6,565 nucleotides of DNA from Bacteroidales bacterium. GTDB lineage: Bacteria > Bacteroidota > Bacteroidia > Bacteroidales > UBA7960. A program made the position numbers and the translations under genes. The stretch spans positions 1 through 6,565 of the forward strand of contig SLPR01000556.1 in assembly GCA_007131895.1 (NCBI GenBank). Reading direction: 5' to 3'. This document shows positions 1-5,845 of this stretch, piece after piece. Numbering within the stretch: the stretch's first letter is position 1; each line of letters begins with the position of its first letter. The notes under the pieces are model-generated. The model saw nothing but the letters and a program-made list of their open reading frames with translations, did no database searches and was not told where the DNA came from.

Positions 1-935
1 CCTTCCCATTTCTCCAGATCCCATTTATTGATAAATCTTGCATGACTTTTGGGCTGCATTTTATATCCGTATTTTTTGGTAAACACCCAGGTAAATTCAG
101 CGCCAAAAAACAAAATAAGACAAGAATAGGTAACCCACAACATCATGATAATAATGGAACCTGCAGCACCATAAACACTTCCCGGACTGGCAGCTCCGAA
201 ATAATAACTCAGACCTTCCCTTCCGACGGCAAAAAGGAACGAGGTTATAAAAGCACCAATCCAGACACTTTTCCAGCCAATTTTAACATCAGGAAGGTAT
301 TTGAAAATTAATGCAAACAAGATAGTTATCACTCCAAATGAAAGAACAAGATCGGACAACTTGAGAAGGTAATAAGCAATATCAGGTATCCAGCGGGCAA
401 TGTAATCTTTCAAGGCTGAAAGCAGGGCAGAGAGGACAAAACTTACCAGAAGCAAAAATCCAATCACCAGTACAAACCCGAAGCTTTTGGTGCGATCAAT
501 CAAATAGCGTAAAATTCCGCTTTTGGGGTCAGATTTTACTTCCCATATTCTGTTAAGGGAAATCTGAAGATGGTAAAATACACCGGTTGCACCAAACAAG
601 AGAGCTCCGATACCAATAATTGCCGCAACCCATGATGTTTCATCTTCACTGGCATTGGTAAAAATGGACTCTACCGAATCGGCTGTTGACTGCCCCATAC
701 TTGAACGGATCTCGTCATACACCTTTCCTTCTATAATCTCGGCCCCCCAGAAATAACCCAGCATACTTATGATGATTACAAGCAATCCCGGCAATGACAA
801 AATAGCGTAGTAAGCAACGATTGCACTTAAACGCCACGGATCATCCTTATTCCATGATATTGCTGTATCCTTGATAAGCCCAGGTAAATGCTTGAATTTG
901 AAGCGTTGCGCAATGATTTTATCCTGTGCTGACAT
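1..935 (-). CDS. YihY/virulence factor BrkB family membrane protein (3' end outside window)
   Basis: A polytopic inner-membrane protein of the YihY/BrkB (formerly 'ribonuclease BN') family; 311 residues are visible and the C-terminus lies beyond the left edge. Hydrophobic segments fall near residues 37-62, 102-122, 151-175, 187-212, 222-240 and 257-284, matching the roughly six-helix family fold. Family hallmarks include the first helix (LSAIVAYYAILSLPG), the LFGATGVF...LQISLNRIW stretch at 112-131, and the strongly conserved end FKYLPDVKIGW (211-221) followed by SVYGAAGS (253-260) and LFFGAEFTWV (275-284). The start is ATG at 935-933; an in-frame TGA lies 18 bases upstream, so no longer start is possible. 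It follows the small membrane-protein gene by 23 bases, which suggests co-transcription. The molecular role of the family is not settled: the RNase BN assignment was withdrawn, and transport or envelope roles are proposed. The family call is secure; a function is not. Confidence 0.93.
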   Translation of the reverse strand, partial: MSAQDKIIAQRFKFKHLPGLIKDTAISWNKDDPWRLSAIVAYYAILSLPGLLVIIISMLGYFWGAEIIEGKVYDEIRSSMGQSTADSVESIFTNASEDETSWVAAIIGIGALLFGATGVFYHLQISLNRIWEVKSDPKSGILRYLIDRTKSFGFVLVIGFLLLVSFVLSALLSALKDYIARWIPDIAYYLLKLSDLVLSFGVITILFALIFKYLPDVKIGWKSVWIGAFITSFLFAVGREGLSYYFGAASPGSVYGAAGSIIIMMLWVTYSCLILFFGAEFTWVFTKKYGYKMQPKSHARFINKWDLEKWE

Positions 936-958
936 GATTTTCTGCTTTCAACTGGGAG

Positions 959-1144
959 TTAAATGGTTATACTGCCAAGTTGGCTCAGAATCCCAAAAAC
1001 ATTCAGTAGCCAGATAATGACAACAATTACAACAAGTACATTGAGGATACTTTTAATTTTGCGGTCCATGGGAATGAAAGTATTCACAAGCCATAAAAGA
1101 AGTCCGGCAACGATTAATACGATGAAAATGTTTAATAATGGCAT
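959..1144 (-). CDS. Thivi_2564-type small membrane protein
   Basis: A 61-residue protein with two hydrophobic helices (about residues 4-22 and 33-51) separated by a short polar turn containing IPMDRKIKSILN. The layout MPLLNIFIVLIVAGLLLWLV, then the PMD...IKSILN linker, then a second helix ending WLLNVFG, is what I recall for the Thivi_2564 family of small membrane proteins; their biochemical role is unknown. I chose the ATG at 1144-1142 because family members begin with MPL. The frame stays open to an ATG at 1186, which would add 14 residues (MYNVPLTPNKKNSI) that look like leader DNA and would overlap the palindromic site at 1178-1199. The gene lies 23 bases upstream of the BrkB-family gene on the same strand, so the two probably form an operon. 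Small proteins of this kind are often stress-associated, but nothing in the coding sequence proves that here. Confidence 0.8.
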   Translation of the reverse strand: MPLLNIFIVLIVAGLLLWLVNTFIPMDRKIKSILNVLVVIVVIIWLLNVFGILSQLGSITI

Positions 1145-1168
1145 AATACTATTTTTTTTGTTAGGTGT

Positions 1169-1176
1169 TAAAGGTA
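1169..1176 (-). promoter_or_regulatory. Weak Bacteroidota -7-like element for the Thivi_2564/brkB unit
   Basis: Read on the minus strand this is TACCTTTA, one base off the Bacteroidota -7 consensus TAnnTTTG. It lies 25 bases upstream of the chosen ATG at 1144, a sensible leader length. I found no TTG at the expected -33 spacing. Its main support is position: it directly adjoins the palindromes at 1178-1199. Confidence 0.3.
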
Positions 1177-1177
1177 C

Positions 1178-1199
1178 GTTGTACAACTTTTTAAGTTGT
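1178..1199. promoter_or_regulatory. Operator-like palindromic site
   Basis: Two overlapping palindromes share one arm. GTTGTACAAC (1178-1187) is a perfect 10-bp palindrome. ACAACTT-TTT-AAGTTGT (1183-1199) is a perfect 7-bp inverted repeat around three bases. The site thus holds three GTTGT/ACAAC half-sites. It lies immediately upstream of the possible -7 element of the minus-strand operon, where a repressor would block RNA polymerase, and upstream of the regulator scrap on the plus strand. The 17-bp form with an AT-rich centre resembles MarR/OhrR-type operators in general style. The symmetry is directly visible; the operator role is inferred. Confidence 0.45.
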
Positions 1200-1258
1200 T
1201 ACGAATCTTCCGGAAAAACTTACATAAATCACAGGTGTTGGCTGGAGAAGAATCGCCG

Positions 1259-1381
1259 GGAATTCGTTTTGCTGATATCATAGAAAACGCCCCTTTCAAT
1301 CCTGACATCCGGAACAGCAATACCGAAAGCAGGATTGTGGCTGCCCTGGAACGAATTTCGAAAACAAAACCGTCAAAATAG
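1259..1381 (+). pseudogene. Possible 5' remnant of a MarR-family regulator gene
   Basis: The open frame at 1196-1381 has no ATG; its only upstream start is a TTG. Its second half reads IRFADIIENAPFNPDIRNSN followed by TESRIVAALERIS. I recall this as the N-terminal region of a Bacteroidota MarR-type winged-helix protein, where such a segment precedes the first helix of the DNA-binding domain. After the serine at about 1358-1360 the resemblance ends, and the frame stops at 1379-1381 (TAG). No helix-turn-helix or wing is recognisable in any frame between 1381 and 1564. I therefore read it as a decayed 5' fragment, divergent from the Thivi_2564/brkB operon and next to a palindromic site. The similarity is from memory over only about 33 residues, so it could be spurious. 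Confidence 0.4.
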
Positions 1382-1455
1382 AAGTCTTTGAAATAATTAA
1401 TTTCGCCTTCCATACGTTAAAATAACAAAACCCTAAACTATATAAAAAAAAAGTT

Positions 1456-1463
1456 TATTTTTG
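1456..1463 (+). promoter_or_regulatory. Bacteroidota -7 promoter element upstream of the barrel operon
   Basis: TATTTTTG matches the TAnnTTTG consensus of the Bacteroidota housekeeping sigma factor. It lies 102 bases before the ATG at 1565, so a transcript would start near 1470 with a leader of about 95 bases. No clear -33 TTG is present (the upstream bases are A-rich), so it is a moderate candidate. The remaining 1381-1564 sequence is AT-rich, with no further structure I can defend. Confidence 0.4.
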
Positions 1464-1564
1464 CCAACGACATACAATATTGCAAACAAAAGGAAATGTT
1501 CTTTTTCATTCCGACACACTAATCAAAAACACTATCATTCCTTAATTTAAAAATCAGACCTTCC

Positions 1565-2191
1565 ATGAAAAAAAAAGCCATCACAGGAATTTTGATTATG
1601 TTTATTTTTACGGTAATTGCAGGAGCCAGCAACCTCCTGACGGAGAATGCCGAAGAACCCGGCAATAATTCCTTAGAATTGCATGAAGATATGCCTTCTT
1701 CCTATCTGGGATTAACCACCGGGCTCAATTTTGGAGGTCTCTTTGCCATAGCAGGCGATTTCCATTTGAATCAGAATACCACATTTGCACCGTCACTGGG
1801 TATAGGGTCATGGGGTTTCAAGCTTGGGCTCGATTTCAGGTTTTACCGCAATCATCCTGTGGGTCGCTTTTTTTCCGTCGGTGTATCAAGGGCCACCGGG
1901 TTGCCAGAACCTCTCGAATTAGAAATGGCCACGACCAATAATAGCAGTGGCGAAAATGTCAGCATAACTTATAATCCGGTTAACAATCTAAACCTGGGAA
2001 TGGGTTATGCATGGAAAATGGGTAACCGTTCCCGATTCGTACTTGATTTCGGGTATGCACTAAAAGTATCCCGCGGAGATGGTTACGAGGTAGGCAGTGG
2101 GAAGACCCTCACAGATGAATCAAAGCAGCTAATGGCGATTTTAAGGCCGGGAGGATTAAGACTGGGCTTAGGTTTTCATTTTGGACTTTAA
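1565..2191 (+). CDS. Exported beta-barrel-like outer-membrane protein, function unknown
   Basis: A 208-residue protein with a clear signal peptide: MKKK, a hydrophobic core (ITGILIMFIFTVIAGA, residues 6-21), and likely cleavage soon after residue 21. The mature part alternates short amphipathic strands with glycine- and aromatic-rich turns, for example YLGLTTGLNFGGLFAI (47-62), FKLGLDFRFY (85-94), LNLGMGYAWKMG (141-152), RFVLDFGYAL (156-165) and the C-terminal LRLGLGFHFGL. This fits a small eight-strand-type outer-membrane barrel; the last residue is leucine with phenylalanine two positions before. I recognise no named family. The ATG start directly precedes the basic signal-peptide N-terminus; no Shine-Dalgarno is evident, as is usual in this phylum. 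It ends 18 bases before the large peptidase-like outer-membrane gene on the same strand, suggesting co-transcription and perhaps joint action at the outer membrane. Loops around residues 113-132 and 170-188 are hydrophilic and probably surface-exposed. Confidence 0.7.
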   Translation: MKKKAITGILIMFIFTVIAGASNLLTENAEEPGNNSLELHEDMPSSYLGLTTGLNFGGLFAIAGDFHLNQNTTFAPSLGIGSWGFKLGLDFRFYRNHPVGRFFSVGVSRATGLPEPLELEMATTNNSSGENVSITYNPVNNLNLGMGYAWKMGNRSRFVLDFGYALKVSRGDGYEVGSGKTLTDESKQLMAILRPGGLRLGLGFHFGL

Positions 2192-2209
2192 CCTTAATAA
2201 ATCTCTTCC

Positions 2210-5023
2210 GTGATCAGGGGACTTCTAAGGATTGCAGTTTTCATTGCTTTTATAACGGGATTATCACCGCATCATATGGTGAAGTGCCAACCTCCGCTTC
2301 ATCTTAAGTGGTATAGTATAAAGACTCCTCACTATCGAATTGTTTTTCATGACGGGTTGCAGGACAAAGCGCTTGAAACAGCGGCCATTATGGATCATAT
2401 TTGGGCAAAAGTGCCCGATGTTTATGCCGTCAATCCTACACCCATTAGTCTTTATCTCAATAGTCTTACCGCCACGTCAAATGCCTTCGTGGCCCTGGGT
2501 CCTCGCCATATGCATTTTTATTTGCATCCACCACAAAATGTCAATATGCTGGGAAGTGCCGACTGGGTGAACCTGCTGGCGGTTCACGAGTTCAGGCATG
2601 TAACACAGTTTGATTTCCTGGATCGCAATTATTTCTCCATATTCTCAGCCCTTTTTGGTGATATGGGACGAAGTGTGCCGGCTATGCTGTTTGTGCCCAT
2701 GTGGTACTACGAGGGAGATGCCATTTCAGCCGAGACTTCGTTCACAGCTCATGGACGTGGGAGGTTGCCCGAGTTTGAAATGCCCCTCAAGGCCATTCTT
2801 ACCGGTACAGATCAAAAATTCAGCTATAACCAGGCATCCCTGCTTTCTTACCGGCGTTTCTATCCCAATCACTATTATCTGGGGTACTTTCTGCACACCC
2901 ATGTATCGCGCAACTATGGGTTGGAAACCTGGCCCGGGGTCATTGATCAGGTTACACGCGGCAAGTTTTTCTCCCAGGGTCTGAAAAAGCAAACGGGACT
3001 ACCCTCGCGAAAAATCTTCCGCAACACCATGGATGAGCTCAGGGATATGTGGAGCGGCCAGACAGAACCACTACCCGGGTCTGTCACTCCGATGCCATTT
3101 AGCGAATCAACTCCTTATACCAACTACCGATATGGGCACCGAATGGCGGATGGAACTATTGTCTCTGTCAGATATGGGTTGGGATATGCCCCAATGATCA
3201 TACGTACCGGTGAGGGAGGTCAGGAAGATCGACTCAGGGGGTTAAACAACGATATTCGTATTTCAACCAATGGAGAGAAGATAGCCTGGAGTACATACAC
3301 ACCCAACCTGCGCTGGGATATGCAGGATTATTCCGATATCATGCTCATGGATGCCACATCAGGCAAGGTGAAAAAAATCACCAGTAAACAGAAATATGTA
3401 TCCCCTGCCCTTTCTCCCGATGGGCGTAGTATTGCAGCCATAAACTACCATGAAAGCCTGGATTATACACTGGACATTATAGATACAGAAAATATTGGCA
3501 TCCTTTATAGTTTACCAATGGAATCGGGTATGGTTCCCCGCACCCCATCCTGGTCGGACGACGGCAACTATATTGTTTATACACTTTCGGGCAATGGAAA
3601 TTCAGCCATTTGCATGCTGGACACTGAAACCCTCCAGATAAGAAAATATCATGTGGATCCATTGGAGAATATCTCCTCTCCTGCCCTTTCGGGTCCGTAT
3701 ATCTATTTCATATCCTCAGCGCGGGGAAGTAACGATCTGCATGCCATTCACCGTGCATCAGGGCGCAGGTTTATTGCTCTTACCGGCGGATATGGTTTTT
3801 TCAACCCTTTTGTAAACCACCTGTCAGGGGAGTTGATCATCGAATCGTATACCCCAGATGGATACAGGTTGTATTCATGGGTGCCAGATCCGGAAAAATT
3901 CGCCCCTTATGTCACATCTAAAAGAAAGACACATTATATCGATCCGTTACTTGCTGAGGGATCGCGGGAAGATCTTTTTCAGAAATATTCAGCCGATACT
4001 GATTCTTACAGTATCCAAGCTTTTCATCATTTCCCGCAGGGGTTGAAGCTGCACAGCTGGTTTTTCCTGCCCGAACTACAAGGTTTATCAGGCACTGCCA
4101 TCATCAGTGATCCCCTTGCCCTGCATTCAATAAGCGGGACACTGGGTTACAACCAAAATGAGGGTACCACATACCAGGCACTGGATTACACTTTCAGAGG
4201 ATTGTTTCCGGTGATGAGTCTGAGCGCCCTCAATGGACAACGCACCATGTACTCCGGCACCGACTCAACCTACTACCACTGGAATGAGCAGTCAATCAGG
4301 ATGGGTGCCTCATTGCCCCTTAACTTTTCGCTCGAAGACTTTACCCACAAATTAAACCTGGGAACAAATCTGAATTACACTTTTGTAAACAACCTGGACC
4401 ACCGGTTTAAGAAAAATTATAACCGTGGCAACGGGGCTTTCAGATGGGCACTCGCAGGGCTGTCATGGCAGAGCTATAAAATGATGGCTCCACGCGATTT
4501 CTATCCCTCGTTGGGGCTACAAGTGGATGCATCCTACCGCACAACCATTCAATCAAGCGACTACGCTGGATCACTAACCAGCCTTGCAGCCACTGCTTTC
4601 CTGCCAGGGCTGAGCCGGCACCATTCTTTCAGACTGCATGGCACGTGGGAGAAGCAAAACCCCGGTTTAAACCCCGACAAAGGTTATATCTTCTCTTCTG
4701 AGGTACTTTTTTTCAGGGGATACGTCCCTGTTTTCCATTTGGAGAATTCAAAGCTATCTGTGGATTATTCCTTCCCGATAGGATATCCCGATATTGGGCT
4801 GGGTGGGTTTATTTATTGTAAACGGATCAGGGGAAACCTGTTTTTTGATTACGGCATTGGGCAAACGTTTGGCTATACTCAAACCTTCCAATCCTATGGA
4901 GTAGATCTTCTGTTTGACCTTCATTTTTTCCGCTTCCCGGCCGAAATCGACCTGGGCATACGCCTGGTAACCACCACCGCCGAAAACTACAAGACCGAAT
5001 TTATCTTCTTTCAACGATTCTGA
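2210..5023 (+). CDS. Outer-membrane protein with HExxH peptidase-like domain, TolB-like propeller and C-terminal barrel
   Basis: A 937-residue exported protein with three visible parts. Residues 1-26 form a signal peptide only if translation begins at the GTG (2210); the next ATG (2276, residue 23) would lose it, so GTG is preferred. Residues about 30-285 resemble a gluzincin (peptidase MA-like) domain: HEFRH at 126-130 is an HExxH zinc motif, and the glutamate of WYYEGD (E168) is a plausible third ligand. Residues about 300-565 form a TolB/WD40-like beta-propeller with repeated turns such as STNGEKIAW (352-360), LSPDGRSIAA (401-410) and WSDDGNYIVY (448-457). Residues about 600-937 look like a transmembrane barrel, from HHFPQGLKLHSWFFLP on through many amphipathic strands to a terminal phenylalanine, the usual recognition signal for outer-membrane assembly. 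Protease activity, substrate and surface topology are inferred. No truncation or frameshift is seen. It lies 18 bases after the small barrel gene. Confidence 0.8.
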   Translation: MIRGLLRIAVFIAFITGLSPHHMVKCQPPLHLKWYSIKTPHYRIVFHDGLQDKALETAAIMDHIWAKVPDVYAVNPTPISLYLNSLTATSNAFVALGPRHMHFYLHPPQNVNMLGSADWVNLLAVHEFRHVTQFDFLDRNYFSIFSALFGDMGRSVPAMLFVPMWYYEGDAISAETSFTAHGRGRLPEFEMPLKAILTGTDQKFSYNQASLLSYRRFYPNHYYLGYFLHTHVSRNYGLETWPGVIDQVTRGKFFSQGLKKQTGLPSRKIFRNTMDELRDMWSGQTEPLPGSVTPMPFSESTPYTNYRYGHRMADGTIVSVRYGLGYAPMIIRTGEGGQEDRLRGLNNDIRISTNGEKIAWSTYTPNLRWDMQDYSDIMLMDATSGKVKKITSKQKYVSPALSPDGRSIAAINYHESLDYTLDIIDTENIGILYSLPMESGMVPRTPSWSDDGNYIVYTLSGNGNSAICMLDTETLQIRKYHVDPLENISSPALSGPYIYFISSARGSNDLHAIHRASGRRFIALTGGYGFFNPFVNHLSGELIIESYTPDGYRLYSWVPDPEKFAPYVTSKRKTHYIDPLLAEGSREDLFQKYSADTDSYSIQAFHHFPQGLKLHSWFFLPELQGLSGTAIISDPLALHSISGTLGYNQNEGTTYQALDYTFRGLFPVMSLSALNGQRTMYSGTDSTYYHWNEQSIRMGASLPLNFSLEDFTHKLNLGTNLNYTFVNNLDHRFKKNYNRGNGAFRWALAGLSWQSYKMMAPRDFYPSLGLQVDASYRTTIQSSDYAGSLTSLAATAFLPGLSRHHSFRLHGTWEKQNPGLNPDKGYIFSSEVLFFRGYVPVFHLENSKLSVDYSFPIGYPDIGLGGFIYCKRIRGNLFFDYGIGQTFGYTQTFQSYGVDLLFDLHFFRFPAEIDLGIRLVTTTAENYKTEFIFFQRF

Positions 5024-5291
5024 TATGGTCAAATGAGATAGACTTAAAGCAAAACCAAATCCTTTTTTCTCATTAGGTTTATATTTGACAGGTCGCTATT
5101 AATTCTTGTTTTTTAAATATGATTGATTATTGTGATTTGCAACCTTCTGAACATAAAACTGGAAACCACTGATTTAAGGATTGATTGCCCGGAGCATGAA
5201 GAAAAATCCAGTTGAACCCTCCCTGTGCTTATTTGCAGAATTGCGATATGTGTAACCCCTTTAATTGCGAACCAACCTCAACCGCAATTGA
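5024..5291. other. Gene-free intergenic stretch between the large barrel gene and the pstB remnant
   Basis: Both neighbouring reading frames end here: the plus-strand barrel gene at 5023 and the minus-strand pstB remnant at 5292. No frame has a credible protein; in particular I see no phoU-like sequence after pstB. TATATTTG (5080-5087) matches the -7 consensus but leads into no gene. A 7-bp inverted repeat (AATGAGA near 5034 and TCTCATT near 5069) is too widely spaced to call a terminator. The AATTGCG repeats near the right end are listed separately. Confidence 0.6.
5239..5289. repeat. Three AATTGCG copies, two forming a hairpin
   Basis: AATTGCG occurs at 5239-5245 and 5263-5269 as direct copies, and as CGCAATT at 5283-5289. 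The last two form a perfect 7-bp stem with a 13-base loop, ending three bases from the pstB stop codon. On the minus strand the stem is followed by AAAGGGG, not a T-run, so it is not a typical intrinsic terminator, though it could be a weak one. Confidence 0.4.
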
Positions 5292-5735
5292 CTAATTAAA
5301 AGCACCTCCCAGATATTCCTTTGTTTTCTCCTGTGTTGGATTATTGAAAAACGCTTCTGCAGGGCCTTGTTCAACAACATCGCCCAGGTACATAAATACA
5401 ACGTAATCGGCAATTCGCCTGGCTTGTCTCAGCACATGGGTTACCAGCACAATGGTATAATCCTTCCTGAGTTCCACAAACTGGTTTTCAATGATTCTGG
5501 CAGAAATGGGGTCAAGTGCAGAGGTAGGTTCGTCGGCAAGGATAATCTCCGGATTCACAGCCAGGCCGCGCGCCAGGCAAAGACGTTGCTGCTGCCCTAT
5601 ACTCAACCGGATTGCAGGATCGTTCAATCTGTCCTTTACTTCTTCCCAAAGGTTGGCCTCTCTGAGGTACTTTTCCACGAGTGGTGCAAGATTCTTTTTG
5701 TGCCGGATACCTTTCAACTTTAAACCATAGGCCAC
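5292..5735 (-). pseudogene. pstB: 5'-truncated phosphate ABC transporter ATPase PstB
   Basis: These 147 codons match the C-terminal part of PstB, the ATPase of the PstSCAB phosphate importer. Visible elements in order are AYGLKLKG (the family's IYDN-(V/I)A(Y/F)G region), the ABC signature LSIGQQQR at 44-51 (usual form LSGGQQQR), Walker B with D-loop EIILADEPTSALD at 63-75, the switch histidine in VLVTH (H100), and the PstB-type end YVVFMYLGDVVEQG. About 110 N-terminal residues are absent, including the A-loop, Walker A and Q-loop, so ATP binding would fail. The GTG at 5735-5733 that opens the frame is best read as the native valine codon before AYG; an in-frame TAA lies 6 bases further upstream. 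The break falls on the arm of a repeat element. There are no internal stops, so the damage looks recent, or the join could be an assembly artefact. No pstS, pstC, pstA or phoU is visible nearby. Confidence 0.88.
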
Positions 5736-5838
5736 ATAAGATTAGATTTTCCCTTGATTTCCTATAAAAGGACTTATGTGGCTATGTGCCTATGTGGTAA
5801 ATATTTTTTCATAACCACATAGACACATAGAAATCATA
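5731..5838. repeat. TATGTGSY intergenic repeat element with inverted arms
   Basis: Three 8-bp units stand in tandem at 5775-5798: TATGTGGC, TATGTGCC and TATGTGGT. Opposite them lie ACCACATA (5814-5821), GACACATA (5822-5829) and a decayed GAAATCATA (5830-5838). CTATGTGCCTATGTGGT (5782-5798) pairs with 5814-5830 at 16 of 17 positions around a 15-base AT-rich loop. A separate perfect 10-bp arm GCCACATAAG (5731-5740) pairs with CTTATGTGGC (5773-5782). The element sits between the pstB break and the stop codon of the DUF6448-type gene, 7 bases beyond its degenerate last unit. It has no coding capacity and resembles the REP- or MITE-like intergenic repeats of Bacteroidota genomes; I recall similar ACATAG-rich repeats there but cannot verify copy number. 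Transcribed from the right, the long hairpin could end or stabilise the DUF6448 mRNA, but no T-run follows it. Confidence 0.75.
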
Positions 5839-5845
5839 GCTTTAT

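Noticed and set aside
42..311. Plus-strand 89-residue open frame
   Set aside because: It lies antisense inside the strongly supported BrkB-family gene and shows no recognisable features.
1168..1413. Minus-strand 81-residue open frame
   Set aside because: It overlaps the operator-like palindrome and the MarR-like scrap, has no hydrophobic or family pattern, and would place its stop inside the leader of the Thivi_2564-type gene.
4754..5032. Minus-strand 92-residue open frame under the end of the large barrel gene
   Set aside because: The opposite frame has a clear barrel pattern with a terminal Phe; the antisense frame has no domain or signal.
5034..5075. Terminator after the large barrel gene (AATGAGA...TCTCATT)
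   Set aside because: The 7-bp arms are AT-rich with a loop of almost 30 bases and no T-run after the second arm.
5080..5087. TATATTTG as a plus-strand promoter
   Set aside because: It matches the -7 consensus but has no -33 TTG and no downstream gene on that strand.
5367..5730. Two plus-strand frames antisense to the pstB remnant
   Set aside because: Both are shadows of PstB motifs (signature, Walker B), which are unambiguous on the minus strand.
5292..5735. Functional short ABC ATPase starting at GTG 5735
   Set aside because: It lacks Walker A and Q-loop, and the GTG corresponds to an internal valine codon of PstB.
5775..5838. CRISPR array
   Set aside because: The repeat units are 8 bp, contiguous and in opposite orientations, with no unique spacers and no cas genes nearby.
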